The translations under genes were made by a program, and so were the position numbers. Source: Epiperipatus broadwayi (Eukaryota > Onychophora > Udeonychophora > Euonychophora > Peripatidae). Taken from it: DNA of 64,000 nucleotides. Below, piece after piece: positions 9,526-21,789 of the stretch. The DNA is taken from positions 20,790,353 to 20,854,352 of the forward strand of contig JAQFVV010012394.1 in assembly GCA_028023455.1 (NCBI GenBank). The letters run 5' to 3'. The notes below the pieces were generated by a model. That model did no database searches. It worked only from the letters and a program-made list of their open reading frames with translations, and was not told where the DNA came from. The first letter of the stretch is position 1, and every line of letters begins with the position of its first letter.

Positions 9526-11634
9526 TATAACGATCCAGAGAAGTAGAGCTTAATGTCATCTGCACTACAGGGTGCCATCTAGGCATTTGAACCTAGAAAA
9601 ATTTATAAAGTAGGCAGATACGTAAGCCAAAAAAAAAATTTTTTTTTTATATGTATATTTTGATATCCGGTCATTAGCCCATTGTCACTAGCTCAGTGTA
9701 ACAGCAGAGATTTATATTTACAATAAATTCTTATCTAAGAATATTTTAAAAAAAGAATAAAATAAGCCACTGCCAGTAATTAACATACAAACATTTATTT
9801 ACGCACATATATATAAAATTTAACATTTTTATTTTAGTATGTTTATTTTAGATTTTAATTTGATTTTAGAATTTAAATTCACATTTTAATTTTTATAATA
9901 TTATAAGTTTACATTTTAATTAAGTTTGCACAGATGGATTTATGAAAGTTTGTTTTATAATGTTGAGTATAGATCGGTTACATAGATTACATGGTTAAAA
10001 AACATTTCAAAATAAACACAAACGATCAAAATACGAAGTCATTGATACTGTCAATTGCATAGGGAATACAAGAAACCCAATGGTATTCATCATAAGATAC
10101 CACAGAGACACCAATAACTTAATATTCTAATCGAATATGAAAACCAAAAAATAATTAACCGGTAACGAACCCATGCAAGCGTCTATACCCAACTTAAATT
10201 TAATGCATTTTTATTTAGAGTGTCGAGTATGAATAGACTACATAGATTTGCATTTGAAAAAAAATATTCTTTCCCTTATTTAACCTTAGGCCAAAAGTTC
10301 GCAGTCAAACCAGCACCAATCCATCTGATACATTTATGTATTCAAAGTAGCATGAAAATACGACAACACAAAATACTATACTGTCAGGAATGTACGTCTG
10401 AACAGTAAGTAGAGTTAGAGAAGACATTGTCTCTCCACCAACAGGAATGCTACAACTGTTGGTGAGTAGAACAATAAACAAAAAACTGCATAGGAATGGA
10501 CTGCGGTCCTTTGCCAACTTACAAACCCATCCATAGGCAAACAGAAGGTGTGTGGCATATATATGCAATCCTGCCCATAGCAGATCTCATACTACATCTA
10601 CTAATTACACAAATATATCCAATCCATTGAGCTAATTCAACTACGAAATGAATAACCTATGATTACCCTCCCTTAAACTATATATATATAACTTTACAAA
10701 TCTATATAGCCATTCACACCCGACTTAAATTTAACATTTATATAATTAGTTTAACGAAAAACAGAAATCATAATAAAACTTAAAGAACAAATAAATAAAT
10801 AAATGTAAATGATTTTACAAAAGAAATACATTAAATAAAATTATAACTAATTAATAAATAACGTTGGTCAGATAGGATTCTATTTCTTATAAATTAAATA
10901 CTGAGAAAGTTTATATTTTAAAGTTCTTAGTGTTTCAAAATGTTTTTAAAGTTCTTACGAATTTTAAAATGTTCCTCTTTATCCATTGCATGCCGTTTGG
11001 AATCCACATTAAATCCCCCAATGATCCTGTTGTCCTCAGAATAAGAAAAGCGATGTTTCATTTCTTTTTTTTTTTTATAACCACTGAAGGGATTGAAGAG
11101 TGTGTCCTTTCAATCCCTTCTCCTTCAACCCCACACTAATACATATAGTCACATCTCCCCCTAATCTATTATTCCCATACTTTTTATAGTAGCCTTTCAG
11201 ATCCAGTGGCCATTATGTCACGACGATGTGATGGTTCTTTTGCTGAGGTCCGATTCCATAGTTTTTCATTCATTGGCTATTAGTTTCTATTGTTTTCCTA
11301 TCTGACCAATGCTTATACATTTAAATGCCCATGGCTAGTTTACATTTGACTAAATTTTTTCAATAACATTAATTAATTTGTTTTGTACAAACTTAGATAT
11401 ATTTTTATCTTTAAATCTTTACTGACAATTTAGTTTTAAAATACTTTTTCTTTTTTTTAATAAAGTTTTATTTTAATAATTTTTTTCATCTGTGCGATTA
11501 TATAGATACGAGTTTAGTATAGAATTTTAATTTTCAATTTTTAATTCTTAAAAAAAAAGTTTTATTTGCGAACTTTTATTTTTTTTTATGTTTACTAATA
11601 AAAAAACAATGTAACGACGTCTGTGCCCATTACA
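9526..11634. repeat. LTR-like direct repeat, copy 1
   Basis: 2109 bp, starting TATAACGATCC and ending CCATTACA on the plus strand. It contains a 12-bp-arm inverted repeat (GAAGGGATTGAA / TTCAATCCCTTC) at about 11088-11122 and internal short duplications around CCCAACTTAAATTTAA. Its small open frames have no recognisable domain. Confidence 0.75.
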
Positions 11635-12360
11635 TATCAGTAAACTTGCTTAAAAAAAAATGAACAACAAAAAAAAATATTTTACTTAGGGTTAGTAATT
11701 ATGGTACACGATTAACAAAATTTACAAAACATTTGGTTAGTATAAAGACTATATACACACAAAAAAAATGTTGACCATCGTTTTCCTAAGGACCATTTAC
11801 ATCTACGCCTCCTTCCCCCAAACGTTCTATTTTTTTATATACATTTTATTTTTATACACGAAATGACAAGGAAATTTTATAAATTATTTATTTAAGATGA
11901 TTGCACTGAAGTAAATATGTTTTAAGAAATAATGGGTTTAAACATGTATATTTGCAGCACAATTATAAATACCACCAACTTATTTATGACTGACTGAAAT
12001 GCTTACATAGGATTACACTGAAGTAAATTCCCAAACAGTACTCATCGTAAGGTACTACATTTATGATCATAAACTTACGTGGCTGTGCGCACCTATACAC
12101 GTAAAGCATAATATATATTAACAAACAAAAAAACATATTAATTGCAACCTTTTGACTTTCTTTTTAACAAAATACAATTTAAAATCATTAATATCTTTCC
12201 GTTGGTTTTTAATATATGTGCAATTTCTTTCTGGCAGTGCTTTTATAAGATTTAAAGTATACGACTTTATGTAACAGATAAAAATATTTCATTTTGAAAA
12301 AAAAAATTTACTCAGGGCCCTGGTAGTTTATTAAAGATCGGCCGAAGTTGGGTATCCAGT
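11635..12360. other. 726-bp internal region of the LTR-like element
   Basis: AT-rich, non-coding by eye. It begins TATCAGTAAAC and ends GGGTATCCAGT. No gag, protease, RT or integrase signature is visible on either strand. Confidence 0.55.
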
Positions 12361-14469
12361 TATAACGATCCGGAGAAGTAGAGCTTAACGTCATCTGCAC
12401 TACAGGGCGCCATCTAGGCATTTGAACCTAGAAAAATTTATAAAGTAGGCAGATACGTAAGCCAAAAAAATTTTTTTTTATTTTATATGTATATTTTGAT
12501 ATCCGGTCATTAGCCCATTGTCACTAGCTCAGTGTAACAGCAGAGATTTATATTTACAATAAATTCTTATCTAAGAATATTTTAAAAAAAGAATAAAATA
12601 AGCCACTGCCAGTAATTAACATACAAACATTTATTTACGCACATATATATAAAATTTAACATTTTTATTTTAGTATGTTTATTTTAGGATTTTAATTTGA
12701 ATTTAAATTTACATTTTAATTTTTATAATATTATAAGTTTACATTTTAATTAAGTTCGCACAGATGGATTTATGAAAGTTTGTTTTATAATGTTGAGTAT
12801 AGATCGGTTACATAGATTACATGGTTAAAAAAACATTTCAAAATAAACATAAACAATCAAGATACGAAGTCATTGATACCATCAATTGCATAGGGAATAC
12901 AAGAAACCCAATGGTATTCATCATAAGATACTGCAGAGACACCAATAACTTAATATTCTAATCGAATATGAAAACCAAAAACATAATTTACCGGTAACGA
13001 ACCCATGCAAGCGTCTATACCCAACTTAAATTTAATGCATTTTTATTTAGAGTGTCTAGTATGAATAGACTACATAGATTTGCATTTGAAAAGAAATATT
13101 CTTTCCCTTATTTAACCTTAGGCCAAAAGTTCGCAGTCAAACTGGTGCCAATCCATCTGATACATTTATGTATTCAATATAGCATGAAAATACAACAACA
13201 CAAAATACTATACTGTCAAGAATGTACATCTGAACAGTAAGTAGACTTAGAGAAGACATTGCCTCTCCACCAACAGGAATGCTACATCTGTTGGTGAGTA
13301 GAACAATAAACAAAAAACTCCATAGGAATGGACTGTGGTCCTTTGCCGACTTACAAACACATCCATAGGCAAACAGAAGGTTTGTGGCATATATATGCAA
13401 TCCTGCCCATAGTGGATCTCATACTACATCTACTAATTACACAAATATATCCAATCCATTGAGCTAATTCAACTAGGAAACGAATAACCTAAGATTACCC
13501 TCCCTTAAACTATATATATAACTTTACAAATCTATATAGCCATTCAAACCCAACTTAAATTTAACATTTATATAACTAGTTTAACAAAAAACAGAAATCA
13601 TAATAAAACTTAAAGAACAAATAAATAAATAAATGGAAATGATTTTACAAAAGAAATACATTAAATAAAATTATAACTAATTAATAAATAATGTTGGTCA
13701 AATAGGATTCTATTTCTTATAAATTAAATACTGAGAAAGTTTATATTTTAAAGTTCTTAGTGTTTCAAAATGTTTATAAAGTTCTTACGATTTTTAAAAT
13801 GTACCTCTTTATCCATTGCATGCCGTTTGGAATCCACGTTAAATCCCCCGATGATCCTGTTGTCCTCAGTATAAGAAAAGTGATGTTTCATTTTTTTTTT
13901 TTCATAACCACTGAAGGGATTGAAGAGTGCATCTTTTCAATCCCTTCTCCTTCAACTCCGCACTAACACATATAGTCACATCTCCCCCTAATCTATTATT
14001 CCCATACTTTTTATAGTAGCCTTTCAGATCCAGTGGACATTACATCACAACAATGTGATGGTCCTTTTGCTGAGATCTGATCCCATTGTTTTTCATTCAT
14101 TGGCTATTAGTTTCTATTGTTTTTCTATCTGACCGATACTTAAACATTTAAATGCCCAAGGCTAGTTTACATTTGACTAATTATTTCCATTTTTTCAATA
14201 ACATTAATTAATTTGTTTTGTACAAACTTAGATATATTTTTATCTTTAAATCTTTACTGACAATTTAGTTTTAAAATACTTTTTCTTTTTTTTAATAAAG
14301 TTTTATTTTAATAATTTTTTTCATCTGTGCGATTATATAGATACGAGTTTAGTATAGAATTTTAATTTTCAATTTTTAATTCTTAAAAAAAAAGTTTTAT
14401 TTGCGAACTTTTATTTTTTTTCATGTTTACTAATAAAAAAACAATGTAACGACGTCTGTGCCTATTACA
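12361..14469. repeat. LTR-like direct repeat, copy 2
   Basis: Same length as copy 1 and colinear with it throughout, with small indels in homopolymers and scattered transitions. The same 12-bp-arm inverted repeat occurs at about 13914-13948. The high identity suggests a fairly recent insertion. Confidence 0.75.
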
Positions 14470-14559
14470 CTATATATATCATTCAAATCACTCTTCATGA
14501 TGTTAAGATATTTCAACAATACCCTCTATGAATAAATATAAAGTTTGAACTTCAAACAG

Positions 14560-15760
14560 TTAAATATTAAGGGTAGGCAAAGAGATGGGAATTAAATTTG
14601 GTGAAGAAAAATCAAATGTAATGATGATAAATGCTGGGGGCAAAAAAAGAATGGGGGGGGGGGTATAAAGGTAATTGTGGTGAATAGATGTAACTATTGG
14701 GAATCATCTTAAGTAATCAGTGGAATTGCATGAAATGAATGGGAGAAAAAAATTGATAAATGAAGCAAAGAAAAGAAAGGGATTGGTAAATAAATTAATA
14801 GTGTTTTCATATATGATGTAGCAATATGATGTTCAGTAGATTGCAATTTATGGATAGTAAGAGAATAGTCAAAATAAAACAGGTAAAAGTCTGTATGTAT
14901 TTCCATACACAGCAATCTAGAGTAATCAATGGATGCTGTGTGTGCCAATATGTATAGTGAGTTTTGCCTGTTTTAATAAGTTATAAGCAAACATAAGAAA
15001 TGGTGGGCATGTGGTGTTTATTAGCTTAATAGTCAAAATAGTATTTAATTTGGTTACAAATAAAGAATAGACAACAAGATGGGTGAGAAAGTTAATATAG
15101 TATGCAGAAGATTTGGATAAAGTCTTTATGTCAGTATGCTTGTACAAAAAGTAGAATGATTGTGTTAGGAGGATTGTTGAGTGTTATAGTGGTAAAGAAT
15201 GAGGTAGAAGAATAGATGCACTAATAAAAAAATAGTAAGTTGGAGGGATGGAGAACTAGTATGGACAAGTAAAAAGGGTTTAAATATATATAGAAGTAAA
15301 CAGAATATTGGATGTGAATTAATTTACGATAATAGCAATGAAAGTAGTTTACTGTTTAAGGTTTAAACAGGATCATTAGCAACAAGTGAATATACACATA
15401 AATCAAGAAATGAGTGTAATTTAATCTGCAAGTTATGTAAGAAAGGTATAGGAAATATTAGGCATCTGCTAATTGAATGTAAATGCTTCCAAGCAGAAAG
15501 GGTACAAATAATGAAGATGTGTGCGAATAAATATAAACAAAGTGATTATACAGAAAGTGGGTTTTTGGTTTTTGTGCTAGGTTTGGAAAAAGATAAGGGG
15601 AATCTAGATGATGTTGTGGAAATGGAATGGAGCAGTATAGAAAAGAGTATGGGAAAAACTTAGGATGGGGGAATGGAAAGGGAAGGTGGCTAACAGGTTT
15701 TTCTGGTATCATGGCTGAGAGATTCCTGATGTCAATAAAGAAGAAGTCATAGCACATAGC
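14560..15760 (+). pseudogene. non-LTR LINE relic (RT thumb region and C-terminal zinc knuckle)
   Basis: At 14585 the frame reads MGIKFGEEKSNVMMINAGGK, typical of the segment after the catalytic RT motif in LINEs. Far downstream at about 15370-15660 a frame reads ECNLICKLCKKG...HLLIEC, the CCHC-like C-terminal knuckle seen in several LINE clades. In between are stops, a G run at about 14646-14655 and an inserted family B scrap. The clade is not RTE and is otherwise undetermined. The minus-strand frame at 15458-15757 is a shadow. Confidence 0.6.
14918..15020. mobile_element. short family B fragment inside the LINE relic
   Basis: AGAGTAATCAATGGATGC (minus orientation of B) is followed by plus-orientation GAGTTTTGCCTGTTTT and a diverged form of the B 3' end (ATGTGGTGTTTA). 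It appears to be a very short head-to-head dimer, strongly diverged. Confidence 0.5.
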
Positions 15761-15764
15761 ATTG

Positions 15765-17147
15765 CATTGTAAAGGGTTATTTGAATGTTTTCTATCTATT
15801 TTCAGCTAGCAGTATGCATTATAACATTTATATATATATATAACTATCAAAGTCTTAAAACAAAATTTCAATAACATGTTTTTGAAAATTTGGCATTCTT
15901 TTGTTGTGGAGTCCAAAGACATGCATTTTTTCAGATTTTATGTAAATAAGATAAGACAAAAAATTTCATTTTCGGTTTCAAAAATAATAATAGAAGGTCT
16001 TAAGCTTAACCTAAGTAATGGACATACACATTACAAGTTTTTGACTTAATTGAAAATACAATACAATTGAATAGGTGAAATAGCCAATGGCTGAAATGGA
16101 TTAATCCTATTGGTTCATGACAAGGTAAAAGAACTGATTGAGAGAAGAAGGTAAATTAAGTGTAACTTCATCATATTTACCAATCTTGAATTATTTTGAT
16201 CGTAACGCACATTTGGTCATTATTTACAGAATAACGTTCGAGAACTGAAAGGAACAGTAGGCCTTCATTTATAATCTTGAACTCCACTGTCTATTACTCG
16301 TCATTGCGCGAAACCAATTTCAAGAGTTAAAAAAATTATTAAAAAGTCTAATAGGGATATGGAAAACTGATGTAAAAGTTTCTTAAAAAGATCATAGTGA
16401 AACTGCTGGGAAAAAAATAGAAATCTTTTAATTCATTCGTTACGTATAACAAGCTTAAAACAAGGAATGAAAATTGTAAAAGTTTGTAATATATAGTTAA
16501 GTAAATTTGTATAACCGTATTTTTTTTTTTAAAAGAAGAAATGTTTTAAGATTACAATTTTCCCAGTTGCTATTTTATTTCAATTTTAATTATAGTTGCT
16601 GTATCAACTTCAAACGATCCATGTGAAGGAATGAAAAATAAAGAGAAATAGAAAAAAAAACCGAATTTAATCGAAAAGGAAATTGAAATTCTAACTAATC
16701 AAAATGTAAATTTGTATTTTTTAAATAAAAAGTTTACAAAGTATTTACAATAAAAATAATCTATTTTTCTCTTTCTTGTTAATTATTTCCGAAACTAATT
16801 AAAAGTAAATCTGATTTTAATAATACTAGAGTTTAATTAAATAAGAGAGAAAAGATTATTTAATAATCTATAAATTTTATTAAGTTTTTATTTTTTAAAC
16901 TATTTATACAATTTAAAGTTTATTAAAGTTATTTCGGGTTATAATTAAATATTCATGCAGTTTTTAATTATTTTACATATTTTCAATAATATATGCAAAA
17001 GTATGTGCATAATTTTATATTGCTCTTTTAATTAATTAATAATGTGTATAGCTGTTTGCCATTTTGCTCTGTCTTGAATTTTAATTTAAAAATCGTGTTA
17101 ATTAATATATATTTTAAATAAATGTTCACAACTTTTTTATTAAACCA
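15765..17147. other. AT-rich DNA without recognised feature
   Basis: No gene, RNA or named repeat recognised. Confidence 0.5.
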
Positions 17148-17180
17148 CTAAACATCACATGATCACCGTTTTATTATTTA
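17148..17180 (-). mobile_element. family B 3'-end scrap
   Basis: TTAAACCACTAAACATCACATGATCACC is the complement of the conserved B end (GATCATGTGATGTTTAGTGGTTTAA). Nothing else of the repeat is recognisable next to it. Confidence 0.5.
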
Positions 17181-17340
17181 TGGATAAAAAGTAAAATACT
17201 ACTTTATTGTTTTTAATTATTCCATCACACATATTAGCTGCACTGACAGCACACTGGAGGATCTAGGCAAATGGACACTATCAAAAAAGTAGTTTGCTTG
17301 CCACACTTTTATATCCATAAAAATAATTAAAAAAAAAAAC

Positions 17341-17378
17341 ACAACAGTTTCAACTACCTAGCAATCTTCCTCAGATTT
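17341..17378 (-). ncRNA. hammerhead-like motif at PLE end
   Basis: The minus strand reads CUGAGGA, A, then GAUUGC/(G)UAGUU-type stem II with loop UAG/UAGG, GAAA, and C-UGUU-G. It has the CUGANGA and GAAA parts but stem I and the cleavage site are unclear (GUG would not cleave). The related plus-strand copy is at 18150-18192. Confidence 0.4.
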
Positions 17379-17585
17379 CTTAATAATAAAAGCTTTTTAA
17401 CTCTATGAAGATTTACTTCCTTTCTTTCACTATGTAATTCTAATAATTCTATACATTCACTTCTAAAAAAAGATTAAATGGATAAGGCTTCCCTTTATGC
17501 CTGGATTATCACAATGTTTACAGAATATATGTTCTGACACATTTAATGCCAGTTTCAGAACCCCCCTCTAAACTTAAACAAACTC

Positions 17586-17798
17586 TTGAATAACACAAAG
17601 GATAGATTGCCTTTGAAGCAGGATTTCCAGATTGTTTACAAAATCAGCTGCAATGAGGCTGCCTGTAGAGCAATCTATGGTGGAGAATTATATACTAACA
17701 GCACTACCCAATTATTACAACACAGGTATATTTACAACCATGCAAAAAAAGATCTCAATACAAAGTCTGCATTTTTAGCCATAGTTTTTAACCTCTAA
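17586..17798 (+). pseudogene. PLE GIY-YIG nuclease fragment
   Basis: The 70-codon frame contains FQIVYKISCNEAACRAIYGGE followed by a helix ending in Gln-His-Arg, matching the GIY-YIG start (VYKI.C......IYGGE). The Tyr of YIG is kept and the Ile is replaced by Gly. Downstream the frame breaks into stops before the conserved Glu region. Confidence 0.65.
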
Positions 17799-18149
17799 AT
17801 ATATATGTTCAGAATGCAATGATTACAATAGAAAATTTAAAGAGGCACAATTAATTGCTAACAATACCTATGCAATAAACAAAAAGACATGTATCACTTT
17901 ATCTTGAAAGTGGAATATATAAATCAATACATTTACATATTAACTATCAGTTATTGAATCTATGTTTTTCTTTTAATTAATCTCAACTGATAAGTTTGAG
18001 AGCTAAAAATCCGATCTTTTATGTTGAAAGCTCAGCTAGTTATTGTTTAACTGAAATAAATAAAAAAAATTTCAGAATTGAATGAAAGCTATTAATAGAA
18101 AATCCCTTTTAGGGAAAAAGATCTATTGAAAAGGATATAATAATTTTAA

Positions 18150-18192
18150 AAAATCTGAAGAAAGTTGCTAGGCAGTCAAAACTGTTATAAGT
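18150..18192 (+). ncRNA. hammerhead-like motif at PLE 3' end (decayed)
   Basis: CUGAAGA is followed by GUUGC/GCAGU with loop UAG, then CAAAA in place of GAAA. It is the direct counterpart of the motif at 17341-17378 and marks the opposite outer end of the inverted PLE pair. Confidence 0.4.
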
Positions 18193-18204
18193 CAGTTAAG
18201 TAGA

Positions 18205-18950
18205 TTATTGTGAAAAATACAAAGAAGGCATGTAGTCTTGTAAAGATTTAAAGTAAGCAATGGAAAATGAGTAGAAAAGATGTTGAATATCTTGGAAAGA
18301 CTAATTAGTCATTTATATAATCTATATGATAATACAAATTAGGTAATACCTTGTTGTAAATTAGATATGTCTGTTCTTTTATACTGACTAAAATGAAATA
18401 CCGAGAAGATACAGTAAAGAATTTTAACAATAATAAAACTGTAAAATAACAATACATGCCATGGACAGAAAATCAAAGAAATAGCAAACATTTTATACTG
18501 TTAGTAAAAAAGTTTTTATTCTGGGAGAGATATCTTTTGGAAGATCAAGCCAGTTCAAACATAGATAAACATCCTGCATTCTGTTTATAGAAGGTCACTG
18601 ATGAATTTCTTAAATTCAGTGACCCCAAAAAGTGAACCTGTGAAAAGCTGGTCTAAACATTTTTGTATTTTCTATGCAATGCTCAATGGATTTTTTATAT
18701 TTTAAGACTATGAATTACTTTGAGAAGATAATTTTTTTTATATAGATGTATATTTGAAGATTAGATTAATAAAGTTAATAGTAGATTTCAATGTGGGTAA
18801 TGTAAGAGAAGCAGATTCAAAATCTCAAGGTTTACGGATTACAACATATTTCTGTTACTTCCAACACTTGAACTTCATGTGAATCCTTATGTGAATTTCC
18901 ACAAAATACATCATTAAGACAGAACCTGTTCACAGATGTTTTGTTTTAGT
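18205..18950. other. AT-rich DNA with one strong hairpin
   Basis: The only structure seen is an imperfect palindrome at about 18594-18630, GGTCACTGA...AATTT / AAATTCAGTGACC. It lacks GAAA and is not a hammerhead. Confidence 0.5.
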
Positions 18951-18960
18951 TTTAAACCCA

Positions 18961-19492
18961 TTTATTAAATCACTAAATATCACATGATCACCATTCTTTA
19001 TGTTTACACAAGCTGTTTACACAGAGACAAATCTGTCCATACAGTAGCACCACTCAGTGCAAGCCAGAGTAATCAGTGAATGCAGGAAGGTTTGTGCAAA
19101 AAATCTCTATTTAGTGCCTACTGATCCAATATCCTCGGGTTAGTTTCTAGCTTGTGGCTATCATCAGTGAGGAGTCTTGGATCTGAGAGCACCACCTAGA
19201 CCTTAGGAATCCTTCAGCAGCCACCTTTTACCTTTTAGCCAACTATAAAGCTTTGAGTTCAAATTAAAAACACAATAATGTTTTTAATTTAAACTCATTA
19301 GCTTGTACAGTCATATAGATCTGAACTCAGTTCAGCATCCATACTTTTTACTATCTTTGATTATTTAATAACTGATGAAAACCAGAAGCTAGAAACTAGT
19401 CTGAAGATATTGAATGAATAGGCACTAGGTAAGGATTTTATACACAAACTTTTCTGCATTCATTGATTATTCTGGCTTGCACTGCCTCTGTG
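18961..19492. mobile_element. family B head-to-head inverted dimer
   Basis: A nearly full minus-strand copy (18961-19370) meets a short plus-strand copy (19372-19492) with 3' ends outward. TAAACCCA lies on both sides (18953-18960 and 19493-19500), but part of it may belong to the repeat, so the duplication is uncertain. It is more diverged than the copies at 2977 and 56194. Confidence 0.65.
19124..19182 (-). ncRNA. hammerhead, family B (cleavage site lost)
   Basis: The core CUGAUGA and GAAA are intact and stem II is a perfect UAGC/GCUA. The expected CUAGUC reads CUAACC, removing U16.1 and the cleavable triplet. Stem I UCCUCA pairs with CGAGGA except for its first base. Predicted inactive. 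Confidence 0.6.
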
Positions 19493-19500
19493 TAAACCCA

Positions 19501-20265
19501 CATATTCTTCAAGATAAAAGAGTTTCAATTAATCTCATAATTCTTGCTAATATTTTATTTCAACATGTTTATAGAAATTAATAATAATAGTAATAATAAT
19601 AATAGGCTAATCTTATTTTTGATCAATATTATATGTATTAGATTTTAAGGTTATAATAGTTTGATTTTATACCAAATTTTTAAAATAATTGTATATAAAT
19701 AATGTTGGACAATAGTGTTTTTAATTGCTCTTTACTTTAGATTTTGATTGTCTCATGATTACTGGTTAAGAAAACACATACTAGATGGCTCTAAAGTAAG
19801 GATGAGAAAACTTCTCTCAAAGTAAGCATAAAATAAAGCATATATGAAATACATATTATTAGTATCTTGATCTATATTTTTATTATATAACCTTTCTGCA
19901 TCCTTACATTGTTTCTTGGCGATTCTTAACAAATATTGTTATTTTTATGTTTGGATAATAATTTTGACTTTTCTCTTTGTTCATCTTAATATTATTTCAA
20001 CACATTTATTGTTAATAATATTTTCATTATCATCCACAGGTCTGTCTTATGATTTAAAGAGCAGCCATCTTCACTATATTCTAAATGTATTTGTTTAATC
20101 ATATGAGAAATTTTCTAAGATGTCATGGGATGTAATTATTGACATTCATTTGATTTATCATCAATTACATACAAAATTTCAACAAATTAATTTCTTATGA
20201 TATTTCTAACCTAAAGTTTTTATATGAAAAATTAAAAAAAATAATCAAAAAGCTTCATTGCTCAG
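19501..20265. other. AT-rich DNA without recognised feature
   Basis: It contains an (AAT)n-like microsatellite at about 19580-19604. No gene signal was seen. Confidence 0.5.
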
Positions 20266-20267
20266 AA

Positions 20268-20372
20268 GTTCATATGAAGTCTGAGCACTGGAAGTACCAG
20301 AAAAGGAATAGATATGAGAGCCTTATACTCCTCAGTCTGATACTCGACCACTGCACTAAACCATACAGGGCT
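20268..20372 (-). mobile_element. SINE F copy (tRNA-like)
   Basis: On the minus strand it reads GGTTTAGTGCAGTGGTCGAG, a box-A-like start, and ends in a CTTCATATGAACTTCT tail shared with 51725-51950 and the array at 36110. It is a pol III-type, tRNA-derived short repeat by pattern. Confidence 0.45.
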
Positions 20373-20374
20373 TG

Positions 20375-21785
20375 ATTTACAATCTTATGAATGAAAACAT
20401 TTAACCATCTCCTATCAATTCTTTAATTAATTAATATATGTTATATAATAAGCAAATTCTGAATTGCAAACCTTAAAACCAGTTCATTAAGCTTTGTACT
20501 GTCATGGTTTTAGGATTTCGCTGTTTTATGGCAACTTGCATAATAGTTGAATAATGAGGTAATAAGGGCTGAATAAATAATTTCATTCACAACATTGTAA
20601 GATATAGTTCTCCACTTATGGATGGATGTGATGTGATAAAAAAATTTTGAAATTCCTCCATAGTGCAACAATTAATCATCCGTTCACAAGGTGTTAAAAG
20701 TGAATAAAAAACAGCTCCAATTTTTATTGAGAATGGTATGGTGAGAAAATACCAAGCTGTCAAAATAAGCAAGCAAATTCAAATATTTAATACCTGTAGT
20801 TCACTTAATGAGTAATGATTGTGAAATTTATGTTTAATGAAGAAGGCACTCATGAATGGTTGGGATATGCTGATGTTGAGATGAGAGATACATTGACAAG
20901 AATTAAAAATCTTAATAATACTTCTGCAATGCAATGATTGATTCCTCTTCCTAAGACAAGTGGATGAACCTGGTCTTGTCCTGTAATGGAAAATTGTCAT
21001 TAATGGAGATTCAGATATTTGATATCTCTAACTAAGTTGACAAGAGAAGGTGTTTATAAAATGCACGCATAGTAAAAGAGGGTGAATAGAATTTCTATTG
21101 GATGATTGTAATTTGATGGAATTGAGGTGATGGATGCATTGAGAAACATAACTTTAAAATGCTCTGTAGTGTATAGATTACATAATTGATTATAATTGAT
21201 TACAAATTTGCTTTTCTTCCCATTTTGGCTATTAGAATAGATCTTCCATAGCTAATTGTCAAGAAATAGAATTAGTTGATATTATGAATTCCATTTAATC
21301 TTTATCCATGAGAATGAGCAATTTAACTGCTTAAAATATATATTTGAAACAAAATGTAATTGAATTCACTAAGACAGACTCTTTTTTTTTGTGCTGCCTT
21401 TGTGCTTTCAAGTCCTGTCCAAGGGTATTTTTTTTTACTTTCAAATTTGTATATTTTAAGTTGTTTTGACTTCCCATTTGTGAGGCCAGAATAAACTTAT
21501 ATCCTGAGATAATTAATATAATATTGGGAATATTATATGTGGTTCTGTAGTTTAAAGGTAGATAATAGTAATCATCAATATTTTAAAGGTATAGTTTAAT
21601 ATAGAATCTAGTTGCAATTAAATTAAAACATAATAGAGGGAAACAGAAATATAAATGGTATATAAAAAAAGAATGGGCACCTTCTGTCAGATTTGAAAAC
21701 CAATGCAACATGATAAAAAAATATAACTGGAAAACTTGAGTTTAATATAAAACAAGTGAGCATAAGTCCGGGGCATAAAAATTAT
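20375..21785. other. AT-rich DNA without recognised feature
   Basis: Short frames on the minus strand near 20587-21000 have no recognisable domain. Confidence 0.5.
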
Positions 21786-21789
21786 TTAT

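Larger units (their letters stand above)
9526..14469. mobile_element. LTR-like element with 2109-bp terminal repeats and no coding core
   Basis: Two direct repeats of equal length (9526-11634 and 12361-14469, about 95% identical or more by eye) enclose 726 bp. The sequence CTAT precedes the first (9522-9525) and follows the second (14470-14473), which fits a 4-bp target duplication. Read on the minus strand the repeats start TGTAAT, as LTRs do, and the internal part starts near CTGGATACCCAAC, a possible primer binding site. No gag or pol motif is present. Best reading: a non-autonomous LTR element with very long LTRs. A segmental duplication is the alternative. Confidence 0.6.
17240..18200. 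mobile_element. Penelope-like element, inverted 3' fragments
   Basis: A minus-strand 3' end (about 17240-17500) is joined to a plus-strand GIY-YIG part and 3' end (about 17535-18200). Each outer side has a hammerhead-like motif in its own sense orientation. The minus part reads CIELLELHSERKEVNLHRVK, like the end of a PLE frame. This is again head-to-head with 3' ends outward. Confidence 0.55.

Noticed and set aside
10220-13400. Small frames repeated in both LTR-like repeats (for example 10220-10408 and 13052-13240)
   Set aside because: Their duplication follows the 2.1-kb repeat. The peptides carry unrelated changes and no domain, and there is no sign of coding constraint.
9526-14469. Assembly artefact duplicating one contig end
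   Set aside because: The two repeats differ by many substitutions and indels and are bracketed by a short direct repeat, so they are real diverged copies.
18594-18630. CTGATGA inside a palindrome, as a possible hammerhead
   Set aside because: There is no GAAA and no stem III or cleavage site. It is a simple imperfect palindrome.
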